The notes: generated by a model from the sequence alone, not told the origin. A stretch of 20,528 bases of DNA from Lachnoclostridium sp. UBA1241 (GCA_002308955.1 DBWJ01000110.1:1-20528); one strand, 5' to 3'; counted from the stretch's first letter, positions 6,614-14,259 are shown. Numbers and translations are program-made.

Positions 6614-7606
6614 TCACCTCATCGCCCCGGCGAAATCAATCTCCCGCACCTGGGCGAACTCCATCTCGTCAAGTTGTTTCTGAATTGCGACCCGGTCGGT
6701 CCCGGCGTTCTTCAGGTCGTCCACCGGGCAGAACCATAAAGGTTTGACGCATCGGTATATGAGCGACGCCGCCGCAATTTCTTCCTCGGAGAATTCATAG
6801 TATTTCTTCACAATCCCAAGCGCCCGCAATATCTCCGCGAGCTCCTCCTCCATCGTCCGACCGAGAATCTCCCGGAACAGATAGTTGAGGAATACATCCC
6901 GTCCGGCAAGGTTGAAATCATAGATTCCGACGAACCGTCCGTCCGAATCAATCAGCACATTGGTCTTGTTAAAATCCGCCTGGAATACGGAGCGCGGCAG
7001 CTCATAATAAACCTTCTCAAGCTCCCGCCGGTTCTCTTCCCACCGCCGGAACATCCGGTCCGTCTGCTCCCGAAAGCACTCCGGAAGCGTCTCACAATAC
7101 TCCTTAAAATCAAGCGCGTTGCACGTCACTTCATCCATCTCATCGCCCGGGTACAGGTCAAACATCGTATACCCCGAGGGAATATCCGTGTAATCAAACC
7201 GCTTGGCCGCAACCCGCGCCGTCATGATATACAGGTCGTCGAAAAGGTAGCGGGGGTCCGTTACATTTGCCGCGGATTCGTACCTCGAATACTCCTCCGC
7301 GTAGGCGACGCACCGGTGCCCCTTGTAATCAACGAGCGGAAATTCCCCGCCCTCGGCCGCGAAAATCCCGGGTGTGTAATACCCAAGCTTCCGATATTCG
7401 TCCGCGCAGCGCTGCCACATTCCGACGCTCTCCGGCGTGGTGAACGCGTTGCCGGCGACCTTTATGACCAGCCGCCTGCCGTCCGCCGTCGTGACGAAGA
7501 CCGCCTCGCGGAAATCGTCGTCGCCGTGGCACGTGTCGACCGTCCGTATCTCCTTCACCCCGTCAAGCCCGAACAGGCCGACGATCGTGTTCTCATCATA
7601 CTGCAT
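6614..7606 (-). CDS. Aminoglycoside phosphotransferase/choline kinase-like protein
   Basis: The 330-aa protein has the APH-type kinase layout. An N-lobe lysine lies in RRLVIKVAG (K49). The catalytic loop is SVFQADFNKTNVLID (residues 206-220), keeping Asp211 and Asn216. The metal-binding segment is GIYDFNLAGRD with Asp230. The usual His-Gly of HGDxxxxN is Gln-Ala here. Family members phosphorylate hydroxyls of small molecules such as aminoglycosides, choline or sugars; the substrate is unknown and antibiotic resistance should not be assumed. No signal peptide, so it is cytoplasmic. It sits between two giant surface-protein genes, 13 bases after the first and 31 before the second, so it is probably in the same transcript. 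Confidence 0.8.
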   Translation of the reverse strand: MQYDENTIVGLFGLDGVKEIRTVDTCHGDDDFREAVFVTTADGRRLVIKVAGNAFTTPESVGMWQRCADEYRKLGYYTPGIFAAEGGEFPLVDYKGHRCVAYAEEYSRYESAANVTDPRYLFDDLYIMTARVAAKRFDYTDIPSGYTMFDLYPGDEMDEVTCNALDFKEYCETLPECFREQTDRMFRRWEENRRELEKVYYELPRSVFQADFNKTNVLIDSDGRFVGIYDFNLAGRDVFLNYLFREILGRTMEEELAEILRALGIVKKYYEFSEEEIAAASLIYRCVKPLWFCPVDDLKNAGTDRVAIQKQLDEMEFAQVREIDFAGAMR

Positions 7607-7619
7607 AATTCGTAAGCCT

Positions 7620-10600
7620 TTACATTCTATTCATGCGGGTCTTCCTGCGCATGGCAATTCCTGCCGCGCCAAATGCCACAACCATCACCACAGCAATCGG
7701 CACCACCGGCATCGTGTCGCCGGTCACCGGCGTTGTGTCGGCCGGTGCCGCTGCAATACTCAGCGCAAAATCCGCTTTCCAATCGTCAAATACGACAGTT
7801 ATCTTATGTTCTCCAACCGCAAGCTTCTCAAGCGTTTCCGCGGGGATTGTAATAATCGTACTTCCGGAACGGGCCTCGACCTTAATCTCTGCGCCGTCAA
7901 GCAAAGTATTCAGATAGTGCAGGAAGCAGTTCACATCGTCCTGACTACGCTTAATCGTAAGTATAAACGGTTCCTTGCTGCCCTTCGTCCAGACGAATAC
8001 CTGCCCCTTGATCGGATCATAAGTTACCTTCTGGCCTTCCTCCAGACCGCACACCTCGCAGGTCTTCGGAGCATAGCCCGTAGCGGCCTTCCATTTGTGG
8101 CCGGCAGGCTCCCCGGAGGTGAAGATATCCTTCTCGTCGGTGCTCTTCTCACCGCACTTACAGCTCTTAAAGTACACAGCCGCAGTGATACAGTCAGCCG
8201 CTGACTTCAGGTACTTCGCGTCTACAACTTCCTGATTGAAGGTATGACCTGTTGCCACAATTTCCTTACCGGTAATCACATCTCCGCAACGACTGCACTT
8301 CGTATCCGCTTCCTTTCCTGCCTTCGTGCAGGTCGGAGCTACGGCGGTGCCGGCAACCGGCTGATAGTCATGCTCATTGTATTTCTTGTACGTCGCCTTA
8401 TAAGTAGCATCGCCCGTCACCGTAACGATTTCTTTATCCCAGCCGGCAAACTCGGCTGAGCAAACCACATCGGCCGCGCCTGTCGGCTTCTTGCCTTTAT
8501 ACTCGGGCTTTTCCCCGTAAGCTACCGTACTGCTCTGCAGTTCCGTGTCATCCTCGTCGACAAATGTCACCTTGTAGGTAATCTTCTCATCACTGAAGAG
8601 CGGTTTGTAAGTCGTAACCTTGCCGTATTCGTTGGTTAGCTCCGTACCGTTATCCCATCCTATAAAAGTGATGATATGTCCGGCTTGTTCCTTCCCGGTC
8701 GGTGTAACGTTTTTGCTGTACGAAGGCATTCCCATTGCATCGGTATAGTAAGCCTCCTCCAGCACGGTGCCGTCACCATTGAGCCACCTGACGGTGTTTC
8801 CGGTAATAGTGAAGTCAACTGTTTTGCTTCCCACGTACGGTGTCGATTCTCCCTCGATCATTCTTGGAAACGTAACAATAACGCTTGCTTTGCCGGGCTT
8901 ATCGTTGTTTTTATAGGTTACCTCACACTCCCAGTCCTTCCAAATATCCTCGTCTAAGCCTTCCAGTTCTATCGTAATATCCGGTTTAATACCACCCACG
9001 GTGTAGTCATAACTCGTCTTGAGGCCGGAAATAGTAATATCCCAAAACACTGCCTTCACCGTCACTTCCTTGTCAGGCATTACGAAAGTGGTTACAGGAT
9101 CATAAGGATTATTAAATACAACTTCATCATTCATTTCCCAGCCCACAAACACTTCGCCCTCGTAAGGATCACTTGCTCTAACCGTCACAATAGTTCCTTC
9201 AATTGACGGCGATTCTCTCGTAGAGCCTCCCACAACAGTGATTTCATGCAATTCCTTATACTGCGCGTACAGCGTGGTTTCACCGATGAATGTAACCTTG
9301 TTTCCGGATATGTACGAATCACCGTTTCCATTAGCGTCCGTATTCCACGCAATCCCATAACCTTCAAGCTTGAACAAATCCTCCGGGAAAGTATTCCACC
9401 CGGGCGTTAACACTTGTGTTTTCGGCTCCTTCTGACCGCCAATCGCGGCAAATGTGATTGTGGCCTCTGTTACCTGGGTTCCGCTAACTGTACCTTCCGT
9501 CATCTCCTTAACGGATGTACCGGCCGGAAATCTCCTCACTTCCCCGGTCCACTCGTATTCTTTCCCTTCAATTGTGGCAATCACGGTGATGATGGATTCA
9601 GCGCCGTTAAAAATTTCGTTTGTGCATTGCGCTCCCTGCCCAATGGCAGCACCGTGATAAAAGCTCCTTTCTCCTCCGGCAGCTTTCACATTAGCATTTC
9701 CGGTAATTATAATCCCGGAACAATCGCCCCTATATCCACCGCCGATTCCGGCGCCAAGCCCTGTTCCGGTTGCATATACAACAGCATTGTTGCAAATGGT
9801 AATAATAGATCCTAATCCGCCGGCATCACTTATACGCATACCGCCACCGATTCCCGCTCCGCCATTTCCTCCTGTTGCAGTTACATTTGCGTCGCCCTTA
9901 ATGGTAATCCGAGAACCGTCCCCATTATATCCGCCACCGATTCCGGCTCCGCCGTTTCCTCCGCTTGCGGTTACAGATGCATTGTCCTCAATGGAAATAT
10001 TTGAGCCGGAGCCACCTGTATCCATATATTCTCCGCCACCGATTCCCGCTCCATATTTTCCTCCTTCAGCGGTTACAGTCGCATTGCCTTTAATGGTAAT
10101 CTCAGAACCGTTCCCTTCATCTCCGCCACCGATTCCTGCACCCCACTCTCCTCCGGTTGCGGTTACATCGGCATTACCCTCAATGATAATAATTGAACCA
10201 TGGCCTCTAAATCCGCCGCCGATTCCCGCTCCATAGTTTCCTCCTTCAGCGGTTACTTTCGTTTTTCCGGTTGCATTCTCAGCGCTTCCAATGGTGATAC
10301 CGGAGCCAGAACCTCTATCTCCGCCACCGATTCCCGCTCCATAGTTTCCTCCTTCAGCGGTTACCGTTCCGCCTTGAATGGTTATATTCTTGCCGTCTCC
10401 GTCATTTCCGCCGCCGATTCCGGCGCCATTTCTTCCTCCGTTTGCAGTTACCTCTCCGCCTTGAATGGTTATATTCTTGCCGTCTCCGCCATTTCCGCCG
10501 CCGATTCCGGCTCCGTACTGGCCTCCGGTTGCTTCTATGGTTCCGCTTTTAATGATTATATTCTCGCCGTTTCCACCATTTCCGCCGCCGATTCCGGCTG

Positions 10601-11108
10601 CGTTTGCCCCGCCTTGCGCTACCAGTTTTCCTTCTTTACCGGCTTTATTTTGTATGGTGAGTGTTCCGGTTTGTTCCGTCTGTATTGCAGCTTTATCATC
10701 CGCGGCAATTAATTGATTAGTACCTTCAAGTTCGATTGTTACATTTCCGGTTCCGCTTATACTGACAGGAGAATAATTAGTATGTCTGTTATCGATACTA
10801 AGGTTTTTTAAGGTGATTTTTGCGTCTATTCCACTTGAATCGCTAAAGTTAATAATCACATAACAATTGGCGCCGGTCCCATAGATTACGATTTCTTCAT
10901 CAGAAGCCGGACCACTATTCACCGAATACATAACCCGATCGCCATCACGTGTCACTGTAATCAAATAACCACTGACATCAGAAATATTCAGTTCTCGGCC
11001 TGACTTTGCAGCCCCTTCCGATGCAGAAGCCTCCTTCGGAAGGCAGACAAACACCTGCCCTGCAAAAAGAAGACTTACTAAGATGAATACCAGGATTTTT
11101 TTCTTCAT
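7620..11108 (-). CDS. Large secreted surface protein with GAGIGGG repeats and TPVTGD anchor-like tail
   Basis: The 1162-aa protein starts at ATG 11108, preceded by GGGAGG; the frame stays open to an ATG at 11171, but that would place the promoter inside the gene and hide the signal peptide MKKKILVFILVSLLFAG. Residues about 163-495 hold eleven repeats of a roughly 30-residue unit built on GAGIGGG, alternating with ITIQGGxVTAxGG strands, likely a right-handed beta-helix. Then come a segment like Listeria-Bacteroides (InlB B-type) repeats (TPGWNTFPED, TTLYAQY), a VGWEMND..FVMPDKEVTVKAVF module, WLNGDG, another repeat (FAGWDK), and cysteine-pair modules (TKCSRCG, CKCGE, CEVCG). The end has an X2-like module, TPVTGD, a membrane stretch and RRKTR. 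It probably presents a repetitive adhesin or ligand-binding rod at the surface. No catalytic motif was recognised. Confidence 0.85.
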   Translation of the reverse strand: MKKKILVFILVSLLFAGQVFVCLPKEASASEGAAKSGRELNISDVSGYLITVTRDGDRVMYSVNSGPASDEEIVIYGTGANCYVIINFSDSSGIDAKITLKNLSIDNRHTNYSPVSISGTGNVTIELEGTNQLIAADDKAAIQTEQTGTLTIQNKAGKEGKLVAQGGANAAGIGGGNGGNGENIIIKSGTIEATGGQYGAGIGGGNGGDGKNITIQGGEVTANGGRNGAGIGGGNDGDGKNITIQGGTVTAEGGNYGAGIGGGDRGSGSGITIGSAENATGKTKVTAEGGNYGAGIGGGFRGHGSIIIIEGNADVTATGGEWGAGIGGGDEGNGSEITIKGNATVTAEGGKYGAGIGGGEYMDTGGSGSNISIEDNASVTASGGNGGAGIGGGYNGDGSRITIKGDANVTATGGNGGAGIGGGMRISDAGGLGSIITICNNAVVYATGTGLGAGIGGGYRGDCSGIIITGNANVKAAGGERSFYHGAAIGQGAQCTNEIFNGAESIITVIATIEGKEYEWTGEVRRFPAGTSVKEMTEGTVSGTQVTEATITFAAIGGQKEPKTQVLTPGWNTFPEDLFKLEGYGIAWNTDANGNGDSYISGNKVTFIGETTLYAQYKELHEITVVGGSTRESPSIEGTIVTVRASDPYEGEVFVGWEMNDEVVFNNPYDPVTTFVMPDKEVTVKAVFWDITISGLKTSYDYTVGGIKPDITIELEGLDEDIWKDWECEVTYKNNDKPGKASVIVTFPRMIEGESTPYVGSKTVDFTITGNTVRWLNGDGTVLEEAYYTDAMGMPSYSKNVTPTGKEQAGHIITFIGWDNGTELTNEYGKVTTYKPLFSDEKITYKVTFVDEDDTELQSSTVAYGEKPEYKGKKPTGAADVVCSAEFAGWDKEIVTVTGDATYKATYKKYNEHDYQPVAGTAVAPTCTKAGKEADTKCSRCGDVITGKEIVATGHTFNQEVVDAKYLKSAADCITAAVYFKSCKCGEKSTDEKDIFTSGEPAGHKWKAATGYAPKTCEVCGLEEGQKVTYDPIKGQVFVWTKGSKEPFILTIKRSQDDVNCFLHYLNTLLDGAEIKVEARSGSTIITIPAETLEKLAVGEHKITVVFDDWKADFALSIAAAPADTTPVTGDTMPVVPIAVVMVVAFGAAGIAMRRKTRMNRM
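9624..10620 (-). repeat. Eleven-copy GAGIGGG coding repeat
   Basis: On the plus strand the consensus CCGCC(A/G)CCGATTCC(C/G)GC(T/G)CC recurs about every 75-105 bases from 9624 to 10620, with the following TCCTCC..GCGGTTAC block also conserved. Adjacent copies (for example 10040-10080, 10218-10260 and 10320-10365) are nearly identical, which points to recent duplication or gene conversion within the gene. Units with insertions (EYMDTGGSG, MRISDAGGLG, SAENATGKTK) break the period. Confidence 0.9.
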
Positions 11109-11142
11109 TTTTCTATCCTCCCGAGCATAGTTATCCATTAAA

Positions 11143-11171
11143 ATCATAGCAAAGCCGACCCCTGTTTTCAA
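11143..11171 (-). promoter_or_regulatory. Promoter of the 11108 surface-protein gene
   Basis: Reading on the minus strand, TTGAAA (11171-11166) and TATGAT (11148-11143) are separated by exactly 17 bases, a near-consensus housekeeping promoter. Transcription would begin near 11136, leaving a leader of about 28 bases with GGGAGG before ATG 11108. It may drive the whole run down to 2365, since gaps between those genes are 31 bases or less. Confidence 0.65.
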
Positions 11172-11180
11172 GGAAATCGA

Positions 11181-11217
11181 CTGACAGAATGAGTAATTTT
11201 CTGACAGAATGAGTAAT
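11181..11217 (-). promoter_or_regulatory. Double 17-bp direct repeat, probable regulator binding site
   Basis: CTGACAGAATGAGTAAT occurs at 11181-11197 and again, base for base, at 11201-11217. The period is 20 bp, close to two helical turns, and the array ends 9 bases upstream of the -35 box. This spacing and position are typical of dimeric response regulators bound to one DNA face, as known for the LytTR (LytR/AgrA/AlgR) family. The regulator is not in the window, and the family assignment is an inference from geometry only. Confidence 0.6.
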
Positions 11218-11224
11218 CACATAT

Positions 11225-11296
11225 TCAGTGGCCGCAGACTTCCTTTATAATCCGGTCGGCGACGCCCATCAGGCCGTTCAGGATAATCACATTCAT
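11225..11296 (-). CDS. Possible 23-aa ORF or gene remnant
   Basis: The ATG at 11294-11296 overlaps the TGA of the HD-phosphotransferase gene as ATGA and encodes MNVIILNGLMGVADRIIKEVCGH. The overlap suggests coupled translation, but no other evidence supports a functional product. The opening resembles the first residues of small P-loop kinases (VIILNGPMGVGK), with the Walker lysine replaced, so it may be a decayed fragment of such a gene. Confidence 0.25.
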   Translation of the reverse strand: MNVIILNGLMGVADRIIKEVCGH

Positions 11297-12792
11297 AGTG
11301 CTTCGTCCTCGTGAATCATATTCCATAGCATTTGCCGCTGATCCATCCCGAAGCGCAGGATCTTCCAAAGCGAATCCACCGCGTACGGGCCGTATGCCTG
11401 CATGTAGGAGATGTGCATCTGCGCGGCGCCCTGGAAGACCAGGTCATACTCTTCCCGCGAGATGCCGTCGCCGCCGTAATACCCACGCAGGAAGCTCTTC
11501 GCGAGGTCGAAGCGGTAGGTCATCTCCTCTGTCTCATCGTTGAAATCGACGAACTGCATGATGAACGGCCAGCCGAGGTCCAGGTAGCGGCTTCCGATTC
11601 CGGAGTCGTCCAGATCGATGAAGACGACGTCTCCGTCGGTGCGAAGCATCGCGTTGTGCGGCCCGATGTCCGTGTGAACGAAGCATTGGTCAAGCTTTGA
11701 AAAGTCCGGAAGGGCATCTAATATCGCGTCGAACTCCTTCACAAACTCCTTATCCCGGAACCAGGTGTAATACCGGTCCTTGCTCTGCGTCATCGGAGAC
11801 AGGTCGCTGTAGCCCTGCAGGGCATGCATCTTGCGCGTTGCCTGCCCGAGTTTATACTCGTCCTCCGTGGTTTCCTCCATCTGCCTGCCGTCGATGAACT
11901 CCATCAGGTAGAACCAGTGCCCCAAGTCCTTCACATAGTATTCGCCGGTCTTCGCCGGATACAGCTTCGGCGCCATGCCGTGCCCGTTTCCGAGGAAGAG
12001 ATGGGCCTTCACATTGCCCGCAACGGTATCCTCCGGCGTGCTGTCCGGAAGGCCCTTCAGCAGGTAATCGCCCGACGCGGTCGTGATCTTATAAATCAGC
12101 CGACCGGAGTCCTTATTGAACTGTTCGCCGATGCGGGGCGCATTAAGGTCCCAGTGCTTCAGAGCCCCTTCGATGCCCGTCGGCTTCCAGGGCTTCGGGG
12201 TCAGGAGCGTTGTCCTTCCGATGTCGGGAAGAACGTCGTAGATTGAGCAGCCCATCCTGCTCTCGAAGTTTTCTTTGATGGCAAATGCCACTTCCCATCC
12301 CTTGATGTAACCCTCCATAATTCCGTATCTCCTGGTTACATCGACAAATCTCTTCTCCAGAATGACGAAGCCGTAGTCCACCGCCAGCGAATCGCATAGC
12401 TGGATGAGCCTGTCGTAATCGTCCGCCGTGCAGCCGGCGATGTAGGCTTTGATCGCCTGCTCTGCCTCGGTCTTAGGCTCATAATTGAATTCGTCGCTCA
12501 TCAGAAGGTACGAATGCGTCATGCAGATCCGGGCGGCCTCGTCCCAGCCCTTCTCCATGCAGTACCGGTACCCGTCATAGACGTGCGTCGGGATGTCGGT
12601 GACGCCGAAACGCCTGCCGATATCATGCAGAAGGCCGACGATGTATGCCTTCTGTGCATCCATCCCCGGCACATTCTCCGCGATGTTCCGGGCGGCCAGG
12701 CCCGTGTTCATGGAGTGCTTGACCCACGGCCCGGGGTTCATCTGCCCCGCTGTTTCTAATTCCTTAAGTGCTTCTTCTACTGTCGGTAACAT
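11293..12792 (-). CDS. HD-domain and aminoglycoside-phosphotransferase-like fusion protein
   Basis: The 499-aa protein joins two domains. Residues 1-180 are an HD phosphohydrolase-type domain: H26 (WVKHSMNTG), the H56-D57 pair in GLLHDIGRR, H70, H93 and a later Asp around 134-139 fit the metal-binding pattern. Residues about 228-490 are an APH/choline-kinase fold: YLLKGL (K246), catalytic loop FVHTDIGPHNAML (H373, D375, N380), and metal loop VFIDLDDSGIGSRYLDLG (D393). Both sets of key residues look intact. One half could add a phosphate and the other remove one from a small molecule, but no substrate is evident. GAGAGG precedes ATG 12792, and the gene lies 35 bases after a 59-aa gene in a co-directional run. 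Confidence 0.85.
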   Translation of the reverse strand: MLPTVEEALKELETAGQMNPGPWVKHSMNTGLAARNIAENVPGMDAQKAYIVGLLHDIGRRFGVTDIPTHVYDGYRYCMEKGWDEAARICMTHSYLLMSDEFNYEPKTEAEQAIKAYIAGCTADDYDRLIQLCDSLAVDYGFVILEKRFVDVTRRYGIMEGYIKGWEVAFAIKENFESRMGCSIYDVLPDIGRTTLLTPKPWKPTGIEGALKHWDLNAPRIGEQFNKDSGRLIYKITTASGDYLLKGLPDSTPEDTVAGNVKAHLFLGNGHGMAPKLYPAKTGEYYVKDLGHWFYLMEFIDGRQMEETTEDEYKLGQATRKMHALQGYSDLSPMTQSKDRYYTWFRDKEFVKEFDAILDALPDFSKLDQCFVHTDIGPHNAMLRTDGDVVFIDLDDSGIGSRYLDLGWPFIMQFVDFNDETEEMTYRFDLAKSFLRGYYGGDGISREEYDLVFQGAAQMHISYMQAYGPYAVDSLWKILRFGMDQRQMLWNMIHEDEAL

Positions 12793-12827
12793 AGTAACCT
12801 CTCAATTCGTTTTCGCGGAAAATGTGA

Positions 12828-13007
12828 CTACTTCTCCTGCTTTTTCTCCCGCTTGGAGTTCCCTTCCTGTTCGCTTTTCTGTTCTCTCGCCTTGCGCTTC
12901 TCGCGGCGCTGCTCGCGGTTATCGGCCCCGCCGAGCTGCGCGGTGTAGCGCCCCGTCTCCGGGTCGTAACAGCATTTCCAGCCGTTGCCCTCTTTGAATT
13001 GCAACAT
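12828..13007 (-). CDS. Conserved-looking 59-aa protein, unknown function
   Basis: ATG 13005-13007 follows GGAGG at good spacing, and that ribosome binding site overlaps the TAG stop of the methyltransferase gene, so the two are coupled. The protein reads MLQFKEGNGWKCCYDPETGRYTAQ at its start (given here as a motif: FKxGxGWKxCYDxExxxYTA), which I recall from small proteins in many Clostridia. A Lys, Arg, Glu and Gln-rich helix fills the second half and ends KREKKQEK. A nucleic-acid-binding or ribosome-associated role is possible from the charge but is not shown. Confidence 0.75.
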   Translation of the reverse strand: MLQFKEGNGWKCCYDPETGRYTAQLGGADNREQRREKRKAREQKSEQEGNSKREKKQEK

Positions 13008-13016
13008 GCTATCCTC

Positions 13017-13781
13017 CTACAAAGGCTTACTCGCGACAATCAGGAACCGGTGCGTGGTCCCTTCGATTGCCCCGCCAGCCTCAATCGTCTTCTGCAGTTT
13101 TAGTAAGTTGTCGTAGCATTTGCCGACAGAGAAATCCGGGAATTCCCACTGGATAATCCGGGCGAACCACACGAATGCTCCGACGTCGAAGAAACGGATC
13201 GGGCGGAACGCCTCGTCGGCCTTGACAATCTCGAATCCGGCCTTCTCGAAAGCCTCCCGCTGCTCCTTCAGATTGTTGTGCGGGAACTGGTTGGTAACTC
13301 CCGGCAGGACCGCCTCGACAAGGTCTCTGTCATTGGCGCTTCCCACCTGCTGCGTGACGAAATACCCACCGGGCTTCAGCATGCGCCGTACCTCCGCCGG
13401 ATCGAAATCCCCGTGGCGGTTAATCATGATGTCAAACGAATTATCGGCAAATGGCACGCACGACGCGTCCGAGCACTCCCTTAGGTCAATTCCCAGCGGC
13501 AGCAGTCTCTCGCGGCACAGTTGCACGTTGGGCGGATATCCCTCCGTCGCCGCGGTGTTCTCATACGGATGGTGCAGCGACAGCAGAAATTCCCCGCCGC
13601 CGGTGTCGTAATCCATCAGCTTCATGTCGTCGCGCAGCAGTTCGTGAATGATTGCTTCGTAATCCCACGGCAGCGATTTGTCCTCCTCAATCCTCCCGTC
13701 GAGATGCGAAAAATCCCACCCCTTTATCTGCGCGATGCTCTCTTCCTGTTCCCATATTGTTCTTAATTCTTCGGGTGTCAT
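13017..13781 (-). CDS. Class I SAM-dependent methyltransferase
   Basis: The 254-aa protein has the Rossmann methyltransferase signature: motif I at LMDYDTGGGEFLLSL (about 55-69), the acidic post-I region RECSDAS, then CVPFADNSFDIMINRHGDFDPAEVRRMLKPGGYFVTQQVG, which covers motifs II and III (FDxx, LKPGGxF). SAM binding is well supported. The C-terminal half has PIRFFDVGAFVWFARIIQWEFPDFS, typical of small-molecule methyltransferases in Firmicutes; the acceptor is unknown. GGAGGGG precedes ATG 13781, 16 bases after the acetyltransferase stop. It is followed directly by the 59-aa gene. Confidence 0.88.
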   Translation of the reverse strand: MTPEELRTIWEQEESIAQIKGWDFSHLDGRIEEDKSLPWDYEAIIHELLRDDMKLMDYDTGGGEFLLSLHHPYENTAATEGYPPNVQLCRERLLPLGIDLRECSDASCVPFADNSFDIMINRHGDFDPAEVRRMLKPGGYFVTQQVGSANDRDLVEAVLPGVTNQFPHNNLKEQREAFEKAGFEIVKADEAFRPIRFFDVGAFVWFARIIQWEFPDFSVGKCYDNLLKLQKTIEAGGAIEGTTHRFLIVASKPL

Positions 13782-13797
13782 GTCCCCCTCCTGCCTG

Positions 13798-14259
13798 TCA
13801 AAGCTCCTTCTTAAGGAGTATGATTTCTTCTGTTCTGTAGCACTCGTAAAAGCCCTGCTTTAAGAAGAGCTTGATTGCGGTATTATCGATTGCGATATCG
13901 TCATAAAGCTCGGTTATCCCGGCTGCTTTCGCCGCCTCGCAGAGAAGCGTAAGTCCCTGCGCGCCGTAGCCCTGCCCGCGGTACTTGGAATGGATGATTA
14001 TGTTGGCGACGTATCCGTCATACTCGGAATCGTAGTGATACGCAATCTCTCCGACGAAGCCGTTCTCATCCTTCAGGTACCGGTAATATCTCTTGCCTTC
14101 ATGGTTAACTACCCAATAATCGTACCACTCTGCCCAGTCCTCCTTCGGGAACGGAATGGTCCCGCCCCAGGCGTGGTTGTACGCCATGGTTTCTTCATCC
14201 GCCATCAGGCTTTCCCGAAACCACATATCTTCCAATGCGGGTGTGATTGCTTTGAGCAT
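13798..14259 (-). CDS. GNAT family N-acetyltransferase
   Basis: The 153-aa protein carries the acetyl-CoA loop SKYRGQGYGAQGLTLLCEAAKAAG (R-G-Q-G-Y-G) at about residues 93-116, a preceding strand VANIIIH, and the C-terminal DNTAIKLFLKQGFYECYRT segment (N-x-x-A-x-x-x-F-x-K-x-G-F). It is a complete single-domain acetyltransferase with unknown acceptor. AGGGGG lies 8 bases before ATG 14259. The 107-base gap upstream holds no gene and no clear promoter. Confidence 0.88.
   Translation of the reverse strand: MLKAITPALEDMWFRESLMADEETMAYNHAWGGTIPFPKEDWAEWYDYWVVNHEGKRYYRYLKDENGFVGEIAYHYDSEYDGYVANIIIHSKYRGQGYGAQGLTLLCEAAKAAGITELYDDIAIDNTAIKLFLKQGFYECYRTEEIILLKKEL

Noticed and set aside
6614..7606. Aminoglycoside resistance gene
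   Set aside because: APH folds phosphorylate many substrates; the His of the catalytic loop is replaced and nothing links the gene to drug resistance.
11109..11171. Upstream ATG at 11171 as start of the repeat surface protein
   Set aside because: It would bury the signal peptide behind 21 residues and overlap the promoter; ATG 11108 has GGGAGG and begins MKKKILVFIL.
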